From positions 744,001 to 808,000 of the forward strand of contig NOWV01000020.1 in assembly GCA_003344405.1 (NCBI GenBank): a stretch of 64,000 nt of DNA, read 5' to 3'. Made by a program: the position numbers and the translations under genes. The notes under the pieces were generated by a model, which was not told the origin of the DNA, ran no database searches, and was given only the letters and a program-made list of their open reading frames with translations. Each line of letters opens with the position of its first letter. Within the stretch, counting starts at the first letter, position 1. This document shows positions 26,170 to 39,426 of this stretch, one piece after another. The DNA comes from Trichoplax sp. H2. Lineage: Eukaryota; Placozoa; Uniplacotomia; Trichoplacea.

Positions 26170-27217
26170 ATTCTATACGTATATTAAATACGCAAAAAGC
26201 ATATGCCGATCAGCACTATGTGATCAAAAGAATGAGTGAACTGACACCGTTGACCACAGTTAGGAATCTTGAAGGAAAAATATACGTAGTAACTTAATAT
26301 TCTTTGACGTTCTATATGCAACGAGAAATATCTTTCATTTTATGATGGCTAAATCTTGGTCTTAGATCTCACACGATCTTGTGTCCTTCATGATCCTTCA
26401 TGATAACATCTTTACTCCGATCGTTGCTTAACGGTAAACTTATTCCAAACTTATAGTAAGTTACTGTAGTTATACATATTGGCGACAGCAATTCCAATGT
26501 AATCAATAGCGGCTTAATCAAAAGATAACCGATGACTGGTATATTATCGTAAAAATATAGCATAAATTTAATTGGGTTTAACTGAAATCTATATTATCGT
26601 TTCAAATGAGTTCTTACAATTTAACTTAAGAATGGCAATATGGTTATTATATTTAGCCCATACATTGAAGTATTTACTCGTAATTGTTAAACAAGTCAAA
26701 TTTTTCTCACTAGTGCACTGAACCTAGAATCATCTATGTTGTATATTATCAAAATTAAATTTCATAATGTTGCTCCTCCTAATAAACAGCTTAATATATC
26801 ATTAGTGAGAAAATCTGCATAGCTGGATAATGTTTATGATAGTATACCAGATATAAAAAAAGTATGGTTCAATGTACTTTCTTTTTCATTATTCAGCTGT
26901 AAATGCATTAATTTCAGTTAGAATAAAATAAATGTAATAATCCAACCTAGACTCGTTCTTCGTAACTTGATTGTTTTTTTTGGATTGTAATAACTTTATT
27001 AGAACTAAATGTGCATTGTAAAATTTTGAACAATAAAGTATGAAGAGTCTCAAAAATAATTGGATTGGATTTTGCTTATTTATATATTAATATGATTGCT
27101 ATTGTTATTATTCCAAGTTTCAATCAAATATATGGGAACAAGTAGAAAAAACATTTGAATACTGTAGTACGTTATGATTTTCTTCTCAATAGATTTTAAT
27201 ATTACAGGCTGTGCTGT

Positions 27218-27846
27218 TGTTACAGTGTTATATACTGTATTAGAGTAGAAATATCTATGCTTGGATAATTCTGTTAGACTATCCTTATTTAGTTAACTTC
27301 TAATTTGGATATACTATGTTTTAATATAGCACTGACTTTTTATGACAGTGAGACTTATACACATACTGAAATTAATAGTTATAATAGGGAATGCAAATCA
27401 TCTACTTACAGTTCGAATCATTGTGATTGTAATTTACTTATGGTAGATTGTAAATTATCATGGAAATGTTCCGTGACAGGACATATCGTAGTCTAACTAT
27501 TCTGTATTAGTAATTACATGTCTATATTCGTAAATACTGTTGTCTGCATTTAGGTAGCAGTAGCTAAACTTAATATCTAATTCAGTAAATGATTCCGAGG
27601 TTAATTGTATTAACTATGACTCATGAACTATTGAGGAATAGTATATAAATGCAGTATATTGTGAAATAAAGAGAATTGTCAAACTTAGTGTTTAACTAAA
27701 ATACGAGGCGTTTAAGTCTTTGTGCAGTCTGCTAGTAGAGCAAAAGTGTTTGTGATAGTGCAGATATCGTTCCTTGATACGTGGTTCAAGGAATTGACTT
27801 ATTGATCGTACGTTACGTTATCTTGTTGCAAAGCTGTTTTGTGACA
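27218..27846 (+). mobile_element. Solo LTR, family 1, intact borders
   Basis: A 629-bp element begins TGTTACAGTG and ends GTTTTGTGACA. It is bounded by a perfect 5-bp target duplication GCTGT (27213-27217 and 27847-27851). It carries a TATA box (GTATATAAATG, about 27,640) and AATAAA (about 27,665). The same sequence lies inverted at 55.8-56.6 kb. No primer-binding site, gag or pol adjoins it, so it is a solo LTR. The short open frame inside (27305-27496) is not a gene. Confidence 0.85.
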
Positions 27847-29770
27847 GCTGTTAAAATATTACAATCTAAATACTAAGAGAATGAAATGACTGAGGAACTA
27901 TGTTGAGATATCGGCTTGGTTCTATGACGACTAATAAGCACCTGCTATTGATCAAAATAGATGTAATTTCTAATTTTTTCATGTTCACTATATTAATTGT
28001 TAGTTGAATTCAGAATATTTCTGTCTAGTCGATCGTTATACAATACTCTATGTCATTGCCTTCTTTATCTTGGCGTAATAAAATGCAAACAGTTTTTACC
28101 AATTCAAGCTGTCTTTATTAGATTTGTGAAAGAGATTTGTTTCAAGCATTGCACTTACACACATGGTGTTAGATAGTATTTACACGTAGTATAAGCATGA
28201 ATCATGAAATGCTGAGGTTATAGCATTAGCGAATAACGAATCAAAGTGGATTCTAGGCGACAATAAGTTTCAACGCTGCAATGAGTGATGCAGGGATTAC
28301 AAAGCATTAAAAAACGGGTAAACATAACCATTGTCCATTTTTATAAGCTAAGCAATCTAATGGCAACATTTTAAAAAATTAGCTTTTTATGCAATCCTTC
28401 ATCCTTTAGGATTAGAAATTGTAAAAGCAACATGAAATTTTGATGTAACAGAAATATTGAGCATCTATAGTTTTTAGGATAACAAGTGCCCTAGAATAAT
28501 ATCTTTAGAAATAAATTCAGGAATTTGATACACGTAACAGGGTCTAGAAAATATCATTAAACTTAAAGGCTGATTGCGACGTAAAATATATTATCAGCTA
28601 CTTAAGACTGACGCGCACGAAATAGAAGATACCAAATGTATTTTTTTATATTATAACCAATTCATAGCATTGTAAATGTTAATTCGAAATCATTTTTATT
28701 CTTGTAAACCTAATTCTTAAGTATAGTTTAATACGTATATAAGAAAAATAGCCTCGCCTACGGCATGGTGAAATGTTTCTTAGCCTTAAGATTATCGTTA
28801 ACTTTATTATTAGCACGGCACAATTGCTGTTTTGCAAGCTAGGTCTGAAACAGCTCTTAAACTTACTTTAGCGTCTTAAGCATCTCTTTCAATATCATAT
28901 TTCTGATTTCAAATTCAAGTTTGATTAATTTTATGCCATAAAACATTGAATAATTGGTTTAAGCTTAAATAATTGAACTTTTCGTGCAGTTATATTCGTC
29001 TACGACTGATATGAAATACTACATATATAAATATATACGTGCGAATTTGCATATACTCTTGTTTATTATGAAGCAGAAGGAACAATGCTTTAAATCCAAA
29101 GGCTTCAAGAGAATTTCTGCCTTGATTTAAAATCCTGGGTTAAGATTCTAGTTATTTTCTATTTCACCGACGAGTTGAGGGTTAACTGTGAATATCAGAT
29201 AAAAGAAAATGTTTTAGATAAATATTATCTTCGACCATTCTAAGGGTACAAAAATGGTTCACTTTACTCGCCCTTTACAATGACAATTTAGCAATAATTA
29301 ATATCACGTTAAATACGGAATGAAAAGGATTTCAGTTCATAAGGACTGTTATTACTAAAAAATTAATAATTGATATTTCTTTTATACTCATCAGCTTCTA
29401 AATTATGCCTTACTTTCATTGAAGGATTTCATAGTTTCGGACTGATATAGCGAGGATTTGGTTATTGTGGATTTCATTTTTTTGCCCTTTTTCTCTGATT
29501 TAAGTTAGCGATAAGAGTAAAAATAAGATTGTTAACATTTTTCCTCTGATTACATTATGCTCATAGTCTATAAAATATACTGCGTTCTGCCTTGCAAATA
29601 ACATCGCGATATGATGATTATACTCATATTTATGCTTAAAATCTTGAACTAGATCAGATTGCTTGATTATATTATAGCACATTCCAGAATTTTAAAAAAA
29701 ATTATTGGACTAGCTAAATTTTTTTTTATTGAGGAATCTTTATATTTAATTCTTGAATGAAATAAAAAGT

Positions 29771-30082
29771 TGTCACAAACCAGCTTCGTGACAAGGATAA
29801 CGTAAAACAAATCTCTAAATTACTATAGTCTCCGAGATTCAGTATCCCTTAACTACCTCACAAGAATTTAGATGCCTTTGATTCTACAATTGAGAACTAC
29901 TTTATTCAACTATCTGACGGTTATATATACCCTTCTACAGCAGCTAACATTCATGAGTCATCTTATAAAAATACTTAGGTGAGAACATCTGTTAACTAAT
30001 TTTTCACAGTCGGACTACAACATGTCCATTCACAGAATCACTTCAGTGCACATTACAGCACAGCATTAAATTTACTGTAACA
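29771..30082 (-). mobile_element. Degenerate solo LTR, family 1
   Basis: It begins TGTCACAAACCAGCTTCGTGACAAGG-like (compare TGTCACAAAACAGCTTTGC at 55,834) and ends ACTGTAACA. On minus it keeps a TATA-like stretch (GGGTATATATAAC) and an AATAAA (GTTGAATAAAG). It is shorter than the 629-bp copy, and its flanks show no target duplication, so it is old and internally deleted. Confidence 0.55.
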
Positions 30083-30156
30083 CATTTATAATTAGAGTAA
30101 TTCCTATTGTAAGTAACTATTTGTAATATATTATCACTATATTATATTCACCAAAT

Positions 30157-30441
30157 TTAGATAGCTATTTCTTTACGGTAGTTCGTACCGTGACAAAAGT
30201 ATATAAGTATATTTGTAATAATACCTTTTCGGGAATGATTTCGTCTGTTAGTCCCTTCTTCTACATTTCCATCGTCGCTATCGTCTTCCCTAATAGCGAT
30301 AAAACAGTATATAATCATTCCAAGCACTAAAAATCCACCAATAGAGCAGCCTAATCCTATCCAAATCGCATCTAAATCATTCATGTTTGATGTGGAGTTG
30401 CAGTGGTAAGCTATTTGGCAAGATCTTAGGAAAGTAAAAGT
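30157..30441 (-). pseudogene. Orphan transmembrane/cytoplasmic-tail exon of a receptor paralogue
   Basis: The minus-strand frame encodes a short extracellular stalk (NSTSNMNDLD), a TM helix (IWIGLGCSIGGFLVLGMIIYC), an acidic patch (REDDSDDGNVEEG) and a basic patch (RRNHSRKG), ending at a stop at 30157. A phase-1 acceptor (AAATAG before about position 30,409) would match the final exons of R2-R4; an earlier acceptor is possible. No SRCR, MAM, kringle or LRR exon was found upstream on this strand. It is probably a relic of a lost receptor gene, or the last exon of one too diverged for me to see. Confidence 0.55.
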
Positions 30442-33400
30442 ATCATTGCAAGATAACAGCTTAAATACTCTAAGCATCTACGATGATGAAGAATAGATGA
30501 CGTATTTTATATTATTATCCATCAGCAGGAAATAGACAATTAGCTATTTTATTCCTTATAAAGTACACTCTTGCAGTTTTACTCTGAAAAGTCCTTTAGA
30601 ATCATTCAAATGAGCTGGTAAAGTACCCTATTACTGAGCGAGCCTACCCGATATAAGGTATCACTAAAAACGAAGATGATAAAAGTTTGATAATGTATGA
30701 TTACTTCACGTAGAATCTTACGTAGTTAAAATGCATTATTATTGTTTTTATTTCAATGGATTAATTTGTAAAAACGAATCGAATCCACTACTGTACTTTA
30801 ATGAATCATAATCACGCCATCTTTAATATAACTAGTGAATAATTAATAACCTTGAAGATACAGATATTCTAAGTTGTTGATTTTTTGTAGACTGATTCAT
30901 TTAATTACTGTGCATCGAGTAAATGCGGTGACCGACAATATCTTAAATTGCTTTGAATTCCATGTTTGCTTTCATACACAGATAGGTATAATATAATTCA
31001 TCATACATAAATGGAGTTTTATACTATCTAATTTAAGTAGTAGACTTAAAATATATTCTCTTTATTAGACAGGATTTGAGATAAGAAAACAATACCTTAA
31101 TCTAAGAGTTTATAAGATAAAGTTGAGACAAATAGTAGAATTAAAAATTTTATATTTCCATAAGGAGCATTAATTCATCCCCGTATTTTCTTATAAATAT
31201 TTTTAGGTCTTGTTAATATAATTTATTGCAGACAATAGATAATGTAATACCTTTCTGACTCCATAGCTAATAATGAAGATACATATGCAATTTACTATTT
31301 TTAAACAATAAATGATAATTTGAGATGATACAACCACGACATACACGTAATTCTAGTTTTGGAATATTACATTATTTTAGCAAGAACGCTTTACTAAATA
31401 TAACAGAATTGCTTCATATATTTACAATTAACATATTGTACTTTTAAAATTACCGAGAACAAGAAATGAATTCGCGCAATAAAAATTTTATATGATTTAT
31501 ATCTAGAGAAATTTATTTTTCGAATTCATACTTGCAATTGGTCTATAAACGAAGTTAAGCACTGTGCTTGTTGCAACCGATATGCTGATTGATAGTTTAT
31601 TACTTACTTTACGTCATCTGAATTAAGTATCAAATTAACTGCCACAAATGACTTTTTTTTTAATAATAAATGCCCGTAGGTCCATTAAAGATGGTCGACC
31701 ATTTATGACAACTTCAAACTGATGTACATCAACATTAAATTGATACTGAATACCATATACATAGCAGGCAAGTCCTTTGAAAAGTGAATGAGTTCTCAGC
31801 TTTTTATTATTTTTACCTTAGGGATTTTAGGAGCTTGATTAAGGAAAGATACTGTCAGGTGGTCAACTGATCTTTAGGGATTAAAGTTAACTTTTCTAAC
31901 AGTAAGTTTATGTAATGAATTTTTCGTGACTTATATATCAGCTCGGCTGAACCAAATTAATTATAGTGACAGTAAAAGCTTTTATTTTATTAAATTCCCA
32001 ATAAACAAAGCGAAAAATCGACTATGGTGGTGAAGACACATATCTGATGCTGAATGTAATCCTTAGGCTAGGATTTTCGTTCTTCTAATTAGTAAATATG
32101 AAGAGGATAGTTTCAATTAATAGGAAAAAATTTGATAGCTGATGACCAATGGGTCTGTAAGGACTATAAATTCATTATTAAAATCTTCTGAACTATTGAA
32201 TGAAGTAATCTGTCGGGATTGATAATTTAAATTCAATCATAACTAGAAATTTAAACATTAGATCGAAACATAAGTAATCTGCTGAACTGCTGGCAAGGTT
32301 ATTAGCAATGGGTGAAGATTATTAACCATTGGACCCTTATAATGAAATTTGTACAACTGATGTTAAAGGAATTTTATTATGTATCGTTATTCACGAAAAC
32401 AGCTTTAATATGCAAGTCAGAGATTATTTTGATTATTAATCTTAACATAATGTTATGGCTAACGCAGAATCTTTCAAGAACAATGAAACTTTTAAATGAG
32501 AATCTGCATGATATTTTGCGCAAAAATCCTTGTAGCACTGAATTATCTTCTATTTAATTGCTATTATGACCGAAAATGATTAATGACCATTGAATAAGAA
32601 GTATATAAGAGTAAAGGAAATATCATGACAGAATCTCACGAACAATGTGAACCTGTAATTGCCATATTTTCATCAAATTAGTATAAAGGGTGAATGCAAT
32701 ATTAAAGGTAAATTTTTAGTACGCATGAGAGACTGGACTGAATGTATAATCAAAAGTATTTCAACGATAATCAATTTACGGCAGCAGGCTTATTTGGAAG
32801 TTATTATCTGAAGAATTTTGTAAATAACTCCAGCTGTTGGAATTAAAATCAATTGATCATTAAAAATAGCTTAGGACTGACATATACTTTATCGTAAAAA
32901 AGTCTAAAAATGGTAAAGCAAACTCAAGTAGACTTCCAAATTTGTGTCTAAAAATCACAACATAATATCTTTATTGTCTTCCTGAAATTTAAAATGAAAT
33001 TAGTAATCTTCGATTTAATATTAAATTCTAGTGAATAACGAGGACTGCCAGAAAAAGTTATTTAATCTGAGCTAATAGATTTAGCACATTATCGTTAAAT
33101 AGACGATAGTATTGTGATCGCTAATTTCAACAAACAATTATAAGTTAATTATTTCTATTATGTTCGTGAGTTAAAGTTTACGTCATTTAGCGAATTAGGA
33201 AAGCATATCGTACAAAACATACGTGATTCGTAATAGATAATAGATATACCAAAAGAATTTGTAGAACAGAATTTAATTAATCTTTTTAATATTTGCCATT
33301 CTTGATAATAGCTAATATGACTGTTAGATTCTGTAACTTTGATATCATGCGATGATCAAAATAGCAACGGTACGCTTTGGTTAGTTACGTATGTATTTAA

Positions 33401-36400
33401 AAATATTTCAAGTAGACTAAGTTATCGAAGTTATATTTTTATTTTCCTATGTTTATCAGTCTCTTAGTTATTCCTTTCAGTGGTGCTAATTTACAAAATC
33501 TTAATAGAATTAAAGAAATGGAATAAAAATCCTTGAGATGACATTTGCAGTGCTGATATTGTAAATTTTACTATTATAAGTGGTTATTTATCCTTTATTT
33601 TTTATTTCTGTTAATGAATCGTGTAAATAGAGGTTTATAATTTGTATCTATGAGAGAATTCAATTATTTTTTTAACTAATTCCACAGGCAACGTTATGCC
33701 GCTTCTCATCAAAGCAAATGAATAAACATTAGTTTATATTTGATTGGTAACGTCATTTTATGCCAACGAAATAAAGCTTCATCTTTCTTTGAGATTTAAT
33801 ATTAACCTATTGCTGTCCCGAAGAAACGCTAATGATTTTAGTGATTTTAATAGTACCTTTCCATTGTTAGTACCATCTACTTTCATAAATTGTATCAGCA
33901 AGAGAATGACAAATGTAAATAAATAACAAGATATAGGAGAGATTTATTTAACGGTAACTTTCTTATGTATATCCAAATGAAAGAATTAAGGTACACACTA
34001 GAATCGTACTAACAGTTATCGAAAGTAAAGAGATGCACCTTTATCCAAATTTGGAAAACCAACTTGTATTAATAAATTCTTGGGAGATTTACGAGTATAA
34101 AACAATTAATTGAATAGGCTATTACTGACATGTTTTGATACTATCTGCTACTAGTCTAAACAAGGATATTGGGTTGCTAAGGGAATGGTAATCTATTTTT
34201 TAATTAATCTGCTAACTTATTATTTGTTGTCAGGTATGTCAGCATTTAAAAATTTTGCTATTTTCAAGTAGCAAAACACTAACAAACTTACAGTACCAGT
34301 AGTACTTACATATGATTTCATCTCATAATCTTATCCTAAATGTTTTTAGGAATTTTTATTAGATTATAACAATAGTAATACTAAAAAATGTGCCTGTTAA
34401 CGATAAAATCGCTCCTGCTTTTCATAATAATCACTTGAATGATTTATTACTTATTAGATGAGATCATAGATGATACAGAAATTAATTTTATCGCGTCATA
34501 TTTGTTCATAGTTGGAAAATATGTTTATGTTTCGATTAATGCAATAGTATCCCTAGAAGCACAACATATTGATCAAATACTTTTGCCAACAGAATCAATC
34601 CCTAGCATCTTCGTTCCGTTGGATGTTCTCATTAATAATTTTAAGTGAGATAGTAAGACTTACATTCCGTATTTCTAATTATGAAAGAAAATTTATATTC
34701 AATATCTATTGTTCAATTAATCAAATAAATACTTTAGTTGCTCATGCAGATTAAAGTAAAACGTTACACCATTAGCTTATACGGTGAGAAGTGCTGTATT
34801 TACAATTTTCCTTATCGAGTCTCACATTTGGCTATAGTTTAATATTTATGTTATGCAATATTAAATTACTATGAAATAAAAATGTTACGATCGGTGTTCG
34901 ATGCGTTGAATGCCTGACGAGGTTCATGAGGCACTCCGACTATTTACGCTCACAGTTCAATAAACACCTTACACGAGTACGATATTCAGTTATAAGTATC
35001 AACTACTTTATTTAGAATACTTACGGTGTTAGGGACTACGAAAAGTAGAAAGAAACGAAACTGCCGACGGTTGTTGACTATTCTAATAATGAGAAGGGTC
35101 ATTATTTTACTGACCATTTCAACTGAATAGTATTTCTGTAACAGCGCACTATACTGTCCGCCATTGATATCCAAATTAGCTGCTAACTGACTATAGAAAT
35201 TATTAAAATCATATCAAAAAGACATCTAAGGAAGACTCTCTAGTAATTTCTGAGAAAAAAAATTAATGTAGTGAGTAGTTTATCCAGTGATCTAATAAAT
35301 TTCAATTATTCTTTGTCTTGCTACCCAAATTAACCTTCATCCTTTTGCGTCGCTAGTCATCTAAAGAACAGCATAGTTAATGCCACCTATTGTTCAATTA
35401 TTCAGAATTGTTACCTTTACCTGAAATATTTAAAACTTAATAATTATTGAATAAAAGACTGAAAAACATTTATTAACAGAATTTAAGTATATTTCTAGCT
35501 TTGATCATGATTGAATGACTTCAGAACTATTATAATACCCTTCTAATATAGTATTTGAATGTGAATTGAAAAATATTGCTTAATGTTACATTTTTCTACA
35601 GTAGACATTTATTAAAATCAAATCAAATATTATAAAGGAACGCATAGTTTGTATCGAAGCAATTCGATTAATAAATTTTATTTTAATATTAAACTGAATT
35701 GATTTATGGTTATCAAATCTGTCTTTAACAATCATGGCCTAAAAATTTACTAAATTTTATAAATGATGGTAAAGCTGTTACGATATCAATCGTAAATATT
35801 TTCAACATAATAATCGAAGGAAACGTAATAATTTTAGAACTAAATAATGTATTATGATTTATTATATGTTAAGGTAAGAAATTTGATTATTAAAAAATTT
35901 AAATAACAATTTATTGCTTGGAATAAAGTTTTAATTTAAAAAAAATTGCGCCAAAATCGGTTTAAGCTGGGATTTATAGGAGATTGTAATGAAATTAAAT
36001 AGATCTCATGGAAGGTCACAAAATCCATACAACTTAAAAGGTAGAACGCTTCCTCGTTCATTCAATTAGCATAATGGACATTTATAATATTTCGAAAACC
36101 ATATGAAAACTGCATTCCATTTTACTCAAAGACAGTAATAATCTGCTCACTGGTTAATTTCTCACTAATGTCAAGAATACTACCTAACAATGTTTTGACA
36201 GACGTAGTAGTAAAAAATCTAAGTTTTTCTTCACTCATTACCTTACTACAATGGAAACAAGTGAAATTAAAATTTCATGAATTTATGAAGTTTAAATTAG
36301 TGTATACTACATCTTATTGACCATTATTTGGTAAAATTCAATTAGCTATTGATAAAAGAAAATTTAAGCTAAATATCAGGCTCCATTTTATTCTTGCAAT

Positions 36401-37835
36401 ACTTCGGTAGCGATTATTTCACGAGTTGAAAACTGCAATTTCATGGTAAATTCCTACTTTAGTTAGCAACAAATAGAATATTATATTCTTACTTTTAATG
36501 CTAAAAATTAAATTCCTTAACCAGTTAAGCAAGAAAACATGTTTTAGAATTAAACAGAAGTACTTTAGGGAGTGCTCACAAAAATAACCCAAAAATTATT
36601 TGAGAATGGAATAGAATATATTGTAAAATATGAAATATCCTTAATTTTTTAGGTAACATATACAGCTTTTGACTTTGACGTTTCATTGCGTACAAAAATA
36701 CATTAGCTAATTAATAGCGCCAGAAAACCAAGATGTTTTGTAATCAATTTCTAAATGATCATTTTTATGTTTACATTTTATTAATTTCTGTTGTTAATCA
36801 TTCACTAACATACCGGTATTATGCTATAAACTTCTTAAAGGTTAATTTACTGTTTAAAGTACGTCCTGGATGTTGCTTCAACCGGTATAAAGGAAATATT
36901 ATTTTTGAAAATTATGTTTAGGATTCTTACAAATATTGCATAGTACTGAGATTTTTAAAGACAGACTCTAGACTCAAAGATTTATATTATCAAGATACTA
37001 AACGCTGCATTTTCAAAATTTAACAATTACATAGTTATGGTTAAAGGGGATCCAATTGACATGAAAATCCAGAAATTTGTAACTTCTATACAATATTCAA
37101 ATATATTGACCTCCGTTAACCTTGAATTTGTATTATTTTGACGTTCTGATTATTTTTGCCAATGATCTTATTTAATAACGTGCAATAACTCAATAAAAAT
37201 TGCTAGCTTGACGTATATGTCAGGATTTCAGATATGGGTATTTAATTTACCGATACAATTAGAGGTCGGAAAGAAACAAATTTCGATTACGTTATAGTCG
37301 TTGATTATAATTTTAATGCCGGAATTCGAAAATTTGAAAGGAATTTTGAAAGAAGGAGATTAATATGGATATCACTGAAGACAGTATTAATATTCTTAGC
37401 AATTGCGATATACTTACAATAAGTTTTGACGAATATAAAACGTCAACGTGATTAGGTTATAAGTATTGCAATAAATAGCTACAATTCTTTGGCTTAATCT
37501 TTGGAGCATCGGTGGCATTCTTCAGCCAAAGAAGCTCTCTATTTCAAGAATTTTCCATCCAAATCAAGAATTTCTACCTTATTGTAAAATAACTTAGTAT
37601 CGTGATTGTAGACTATTAGCCATGTTTAGTATGACGTACGGTAGTGTCTTTCTATATTTATCTTATGATATATTTAGTAGCCCATAATTATAGACTGTAA
37701 GGGTAGACTTGATACTAGAATACAGATAACTAAATGCAGTAAGATGTTGAGCTACTTATAATGTTAGAGGTAGAAAAAGAATTGTAAATTATATATTAGG
37801 ATACGCTTAGTGCATTGTACTTTGTATGGTATGTA

Positions 37836-39280
37836 TAATGTTTACGAAAATACTATGATAATTTCCATGTTGGATTAATGACGTTTCACTGTAAAATATT
37901 ATGTTACGGCTGTAAATCAGTGAAGAATTTGCTCAAAGGTGGCACAATGATCATGAAAATACGATAAATGAAGAGTTATTGTACGCCAATCCTTTGTTCT
38001 TACCGAGAAAGACTTCACATTACTGATTGTACTAAATCTAATGAGTTAGATTGGCAAATCTTCGGTATGAATTCGAAATATAAGTTTCTCCATAATGTAT
38101 ATATACAAAATTAAATGCAGTTTTAACACGAAACTTATGAATAGTTGGGTAATACACAGCCGAATTCTGCTTTGTTGATATGAGCCATCTACGTTCTGAG
38201 AAATGTAACATTTCTAACTACTTTTGAATGAACATACAAGAAAATATCTTAATTAATTAAGATTTTATATAAGTTAATGTAACTATAAGTACTTTAAAAT
38301 AACGTAATAACTGAATAGCTGTTAGTAGATCATAATGGTAATTTAATGTATTTTTTAAATTTTTGTAATTTTTTATATTATGATTTTTGTACAATGGATG
38401 ACCTCAAGATCTTTTATATAATTCATAGAGCTTTCCTTCAATTCTACTTAGATTTCAAAGTGTAAGTCTACTTATCTTAGTAATTTCCTACTAACAATAG
38501 AAGAGAACAAAAAATCTAATAAATATCGGATATGCCAAACACGGAAAAGGGGATTTTCAATAGTTTTTATCGTTGCCAGTCTTATTGTCTGAGAAAGTTT
38601 TATTCAAATTGNNNNNNNNNNNNNNNNNNNNATAATGTTTACGAAAATACTATGATAATTTCCATATTGGATTAATGACGTTTCACTGTAAAATATTACG
38701 TTACGGCTGTAAATCAGTGAAGAATTTGCTCAAAGGTGGCACAATGATCATGAAAATACGATAAATGAAGAGTTATTGTAAGCCAATCCTTTGTTCTCAC
38801 CGAGAAAGACTTCACATTACTGATTGTACTAAATCTAATGAGTATGAGCCATCTACGTTCTGAGAAATGTAACATTTCTAAGTACTTTTGAATGAACATG
38901 CAAGAAAATATCTTAATTAAAATTTTATATAAGTTAATGTAACTATAAGTACTTTAAAATAACGTAATAACTGAATAGCTGTTAGTAGATCATAATGGTA
39001 ATTTAATGTATTTTTTAAATTTCTGTAATTTTTTATATTATGATTTTTGTACAATGGATGACCTCAACATCTTTTATTTAATTCATAGAGCTTTCCTTCA
39101 ATTCTACTTAGATTTTAAAGTGTAAGTCTACTTATCTTAGTAATTTCCTACTAACAATAGAAGAGAACAAAAAATCTAATAAATATCGGATATGCCAAAC
39201 ACGGAAAAGGGGATTTTCAATAGTTTTTATCGTTGCCAGTCTTATTGTCTGAGAAAGTTTTATTCAAATTGCCGATAATG
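37836..39280. other. Scaffold gap (N 38612-38631) flanked by two allelic copies
   Basis: Sequence from about 37,836 to 38,611 recurs at 38,632-39,272 with few substitutions (both contain CATGATAATTTCC-type and GGATGACCTCAA blocks). The left copy has about 135 extra bases near 38,045-38,178, absent from the right copy where GAG joins TATGAGCC. This is typical of two haplotypes left unmerged. Confidence 0.82.
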
Positions 39281-39426
39281 CCATTTCTGGTTATAAAATT
39301 AGCCTGCTCTCATTCAGTATCAGTGCTATAAATTTAGCTGTTTCCAGTCAGACAAACATACTTTGATATATCCAAACTTCCAGAATCAGCCCATTAAACA
39401 ATTTCCTTACAATTTCTTTGTAGAAA

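Larger units (their letters stand above)
21711..39426. other. Large gene-poor region with solo LTRs, two gaps and haplotype duplications
   Basis: No complete gene was recognised over almost 18 kb. Separately listed items are: haplotype-duplicated gap at 22.3-23.6 kb, LTRs at about 22.8-23.2, 25.6-26.2, 27.2-27.8 and 29.8-30.1 kb, an orphan TM exon at 30.16-30.45 kb (minus), and the duplicated gap at 37.8-39.3 kb. I searched by eye for SRCR, kringle and MAM signatures on both strands between 30.5 and 39.4 kb and found none. A possible exon with a strong donor (GTAAGT at about 35,032) lies at 35,033-35,174 on minus, but no family is recognised. Confidence 0.6.

Noticed and set aside
27305-27496. 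63-aa frame, also seen inverted at 56,324-56,536
   Set aside because: Both lie inside the same solo-LTR family; the second even crosses an N run.
32312-34754. Plus-strand frames of 60-81 aa at 32.3, 33.7, 34.4 and 34.6 kb
   Set aside because: AT-rich chance frames without domains, signal peptides or phase-compatible neighbours.
34986-35174. 62-aa minus frame with a strong GTAAGT donor near 35,032
   Set aside because: Could be an exon, but no family, partner exon or supported start was seen; noted only in the region entry.
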